Of a DNA stretch of 61,183 bases, positions 60,595-61,183 are shown piece after piece. The stretch covers positions 1 to 61,183 of the forward strand of contig CBDUBC010000006.1 in assembly GCA_965365285.1 (NCBI GenBank), written 5' to 3'. This stretch comes from JAURDE01 sp965365285. GTDB taxonomy: Bacteria; Bdellovibrionota; Bacteriovoracia; Bacteriovoracales; Bacteriovoracaceae. How positions within the stretch are numbered: position 1 is the first letter of the stretch; every line of letters starts with the position of its first letter. Under the pieces are notes generated by a model that saw nothing but the letters and a program-made list of their open reading frames with translations, made no database searches and was not told the origin of the DNA. A program made the position numbers and the translations under genes.

Positions 60595-60624
60595 TTACAA
60601 GAAATTTATGTTTAACCTTATAAT
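60595..60624 (+). promoter_or_regulatory. Candidate promoter of the histone-like gene
   Basis: TTACAA (60595-60600), an 18-base spacer and a perfect TATAAT (60619-60624) lie 28 bases before the ATG at 60652. AGGAGG (60641-60646) is a strong ribosome-binding site. Together they suggest high expression. Confidence 0.6.
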
Positions 60625-60651
60625 ATAATTTAGAAACACTAGGAGGACGTA

Positions 60652-60951
60652 ATGGCAAAGAAAAAAAGAGCTACAAAAAAGAAAGTAGCTAAGAAAGCAA
60701 CGAAGAGAAAAGTAGCTAAGAAAAAAACTACTAAGAAAAAAGCAACTAAGAGAAAAGTAGCTAAGAAAAAAACTACTAAGAAGAAAGCTAAGAAAAAAGT
60801 AGCTAAGAAGAAAGCTACTAAGAAGAAAGCTACTAAGAAGAAAGCTAAGAAAAAAGTAGCTAAGAAGAAAGCTACTAAGAAGAAAGCTGTAAAAAGAAAA
60901 GCTACAAAAAGAAAAGCTACTAAGAAAAAAGCTGTAAGAAGAAAGAAGTAA
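60652..60951 (+). CDS. Lysine-rich histone H1-like DNA-binding protein
   Basis: The 99-residue protein uses only Met (once), Lys, Ala, Thr, Val and Arg. It consists of repeated units such as KKATKKK, KKAKKKVAKKK and KRKATKR, about two-thirds basic. This is the H1 C-terminal-like composition seen in bacterial Hc1/Hc2-type proteins, thought to bind and compact DNA without a folded domain. Perfectly periodic codons (mostly AAG/AAA) create a DNA-level repeat at 60655-60945. Strong promoter and terminator indicate a monocistronic, abundant protein. Confidence 0.85.
   Translation: MAKKKRATKKKVAKKATKRKVAKKKTTKKKATKRKVAKKKTTKKKAKKKVAKKKATKKKATKKKAKKKVAKKKATKKKAVKRKATKRKATKKKAVRRKK
60655..60945 (+). 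repeat. Internal short repeats in the histone-like gene
   Basis: Units such as GCTACTAAGAAGAAA and GTAGCTAAGAAGAAA recur many times, so the region can expand or contract by slippage or recombination and is prone to assembly collapse. Copy number in this assembly may not be exact. Confidence 0.75.
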
Positions 60952-60964
60952 TTCTTTTTTGATG

Positions 60965-60991
60965 AAGGGCCCTTAATAGGGCCCTTTTTTT
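60965..60991 (+). terminator. Rho-independent terminator after the histone-like gene
   Basis: AAGGGCCC (60965-60972) and GGGCCCTT (60979-60986) form a perfect 8-bp stem with loop TTAATA, followed by T to 60991. It lies between the histone-like gene and a convergent partial gene. Confidence 0.93.
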
Positions 60992-61000
60992 GTCTGAAGT

Positions 61001-61132
61001 TTAGTTTCGGATATTCCTGCCATGTACCTTCACAATCTCTCCATTACAAGAAAGTGCTGTCGCATTGGTAATTTTTAGATCAACCCAGTTCCATAGGTAA
61101 TCTTTTTCAAGATCATGCGGGTCAAAGATTAC
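61001..61132 (-). CDS. Partial uncharacterised protein, C-terminal 42 residues
   Basis: The minus-strand frame ends with TAA at 61003-61001 and reads back to the contig edge (IFDPHDLEKDYLWNW ... ending HGRNIRN). It has one cysteine (LSCNGE) and looks like the end of a soluble or exported protein. The 5' part is missing because the real sequence stops at about 61132, where adapter sequence begins. No family is assigned. Confidence 0.5.
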   Translation of the reverse strand, partial: VIFDPHDLEKDYLWNWVDLKITNATALSCNGEIVKVHGRNIRN

Positions 61133-61183
61133 AGATCGGAAGAGCACACGTCTGAACTCCAGTCACCCGTCCCGATATCGTAT
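61133..61183. other. Illumina TruSeq adapter plus index (assembly artefact)
   Basis: From 61133 the sequence is the TruSeq adapter (AGATCGGAAGAGCACACGTC and onward, ending AGTCAC at 61166), then an 8-base index CCGTCCCG (61167-61174), then ATATCGTAT, one mismatch from the ATCTCGTAT that follows the index in that adapter. This is not chromosomal sequence. Confidence 0.98.

Noticed and set aside
60430..60650. Replication origin because of extreme AT content and a DNA-replication gene elsewhere
   Set aside because: No DnaA boxes or 13-mer repeats are visible, and dnaA, dnaN or gyrB are not adjacent.
60652..60951. CRISPR array or satellite because of regular repeats
   Set aside because: Repeats have no spacers; they are codon repeats of a continuous histone-like reading frame with its own promoter and ribosome-binding site.
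1..61132. tRNA, rRNA, insertion sequence or prophage
   Set aside because: No cloverleaf, rRNA segment, transposase, integrase or phage structural gene was seen, but I could not run a covariance search.

Overview
The window is an AT-rich, gene-dense bacterial chromosome segment. It holds about 60 protein genes, no recognisable rRNA or tRNA, no insertion sequence and no CRISPR array. Several features suggest a Gram-negative predator of the Bdellovibrionota, in the Bacteriovoracales (Halobacteriovorax/Bacteriovorax-like). These are low GC, an lptC/A-lptB-rpoN-hpf block, many lipoproteins and secreted proteases, a PomA/PomB-like flagellar stator and a Lys/Ala-only histone-like protein. That placement is inference from gene content; no marker gene was aligned.

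Layout. 1-7012: the 3' part of a large secreted Ig/IPT/LamG-like protein, xseA, an M23 lipoprotein, a histidine-kinase-like protein with a degenerate ATPase domain, and a DnaQ-like exonuclease. 7091-9624 (minus): nucleoside salvage operon deoA-punA-cdd. 9698-12653: small exported protein, GT4 glycosyltransferase, and a lipoprotein joining an alkaline-phosphatase-superfamily phosphodiesterase to hemopexin-like repeats. 12646-16441: FMN reductase, pirin and DoxX, divergent from a YhaJ-like LysR regulator and a NupC transporter, with a perfect palindrome between them. 16454-19131: rng and a ricin-lectin protein. 19290-24180: ribosomal and replication block in which S6 and S18 are one fused ORF, then a DUF2232-like protein, an extended L9, dnaB and pabB. 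24309-27063: small protein, motA, motB, RluA-type synthase. 27043-32423: WYL-like protein, YciB-like protein, DAHP synthase-chorismate mutase, and a transglutaminase-elicitor/ankyrin protein. 32588-38694: tldD, tldE, proline iminopeptidase, polB. 38729-46634: lipoproteins, grxB, secreted zincin, GIY-YIG, YihY, YggT, FtsB-like protein with a long disordered N-terminus, DUF192. 46683-54984: aspS, RDD protein, mutS, an LptC/LptA-like fusion, lptB, rpoN. 55039-60951: hpf, an orphan pre-ATP-grasp-like mini-protein, metzincin lipoprotein, TerB-like protein, clpS-clpA and the histone-like protein.

The strongest unusual observations are: the S6-S18 single-chain ribosomal protein; a transglutaminase-elicitor domain joined to ankyrin repeats; the phosphodiesterase-hemopexin fusion; a likely LptC-LptA fusion; and a genome-architecture pattern in which 10 of 13 convergent gene pairs overlap at their 3' ends while the other 3 have strong hairpin terminators. 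The last 51 bases (61133-61183) are Illumina adapter plus index, not genome, so the contig really ends near 61132.
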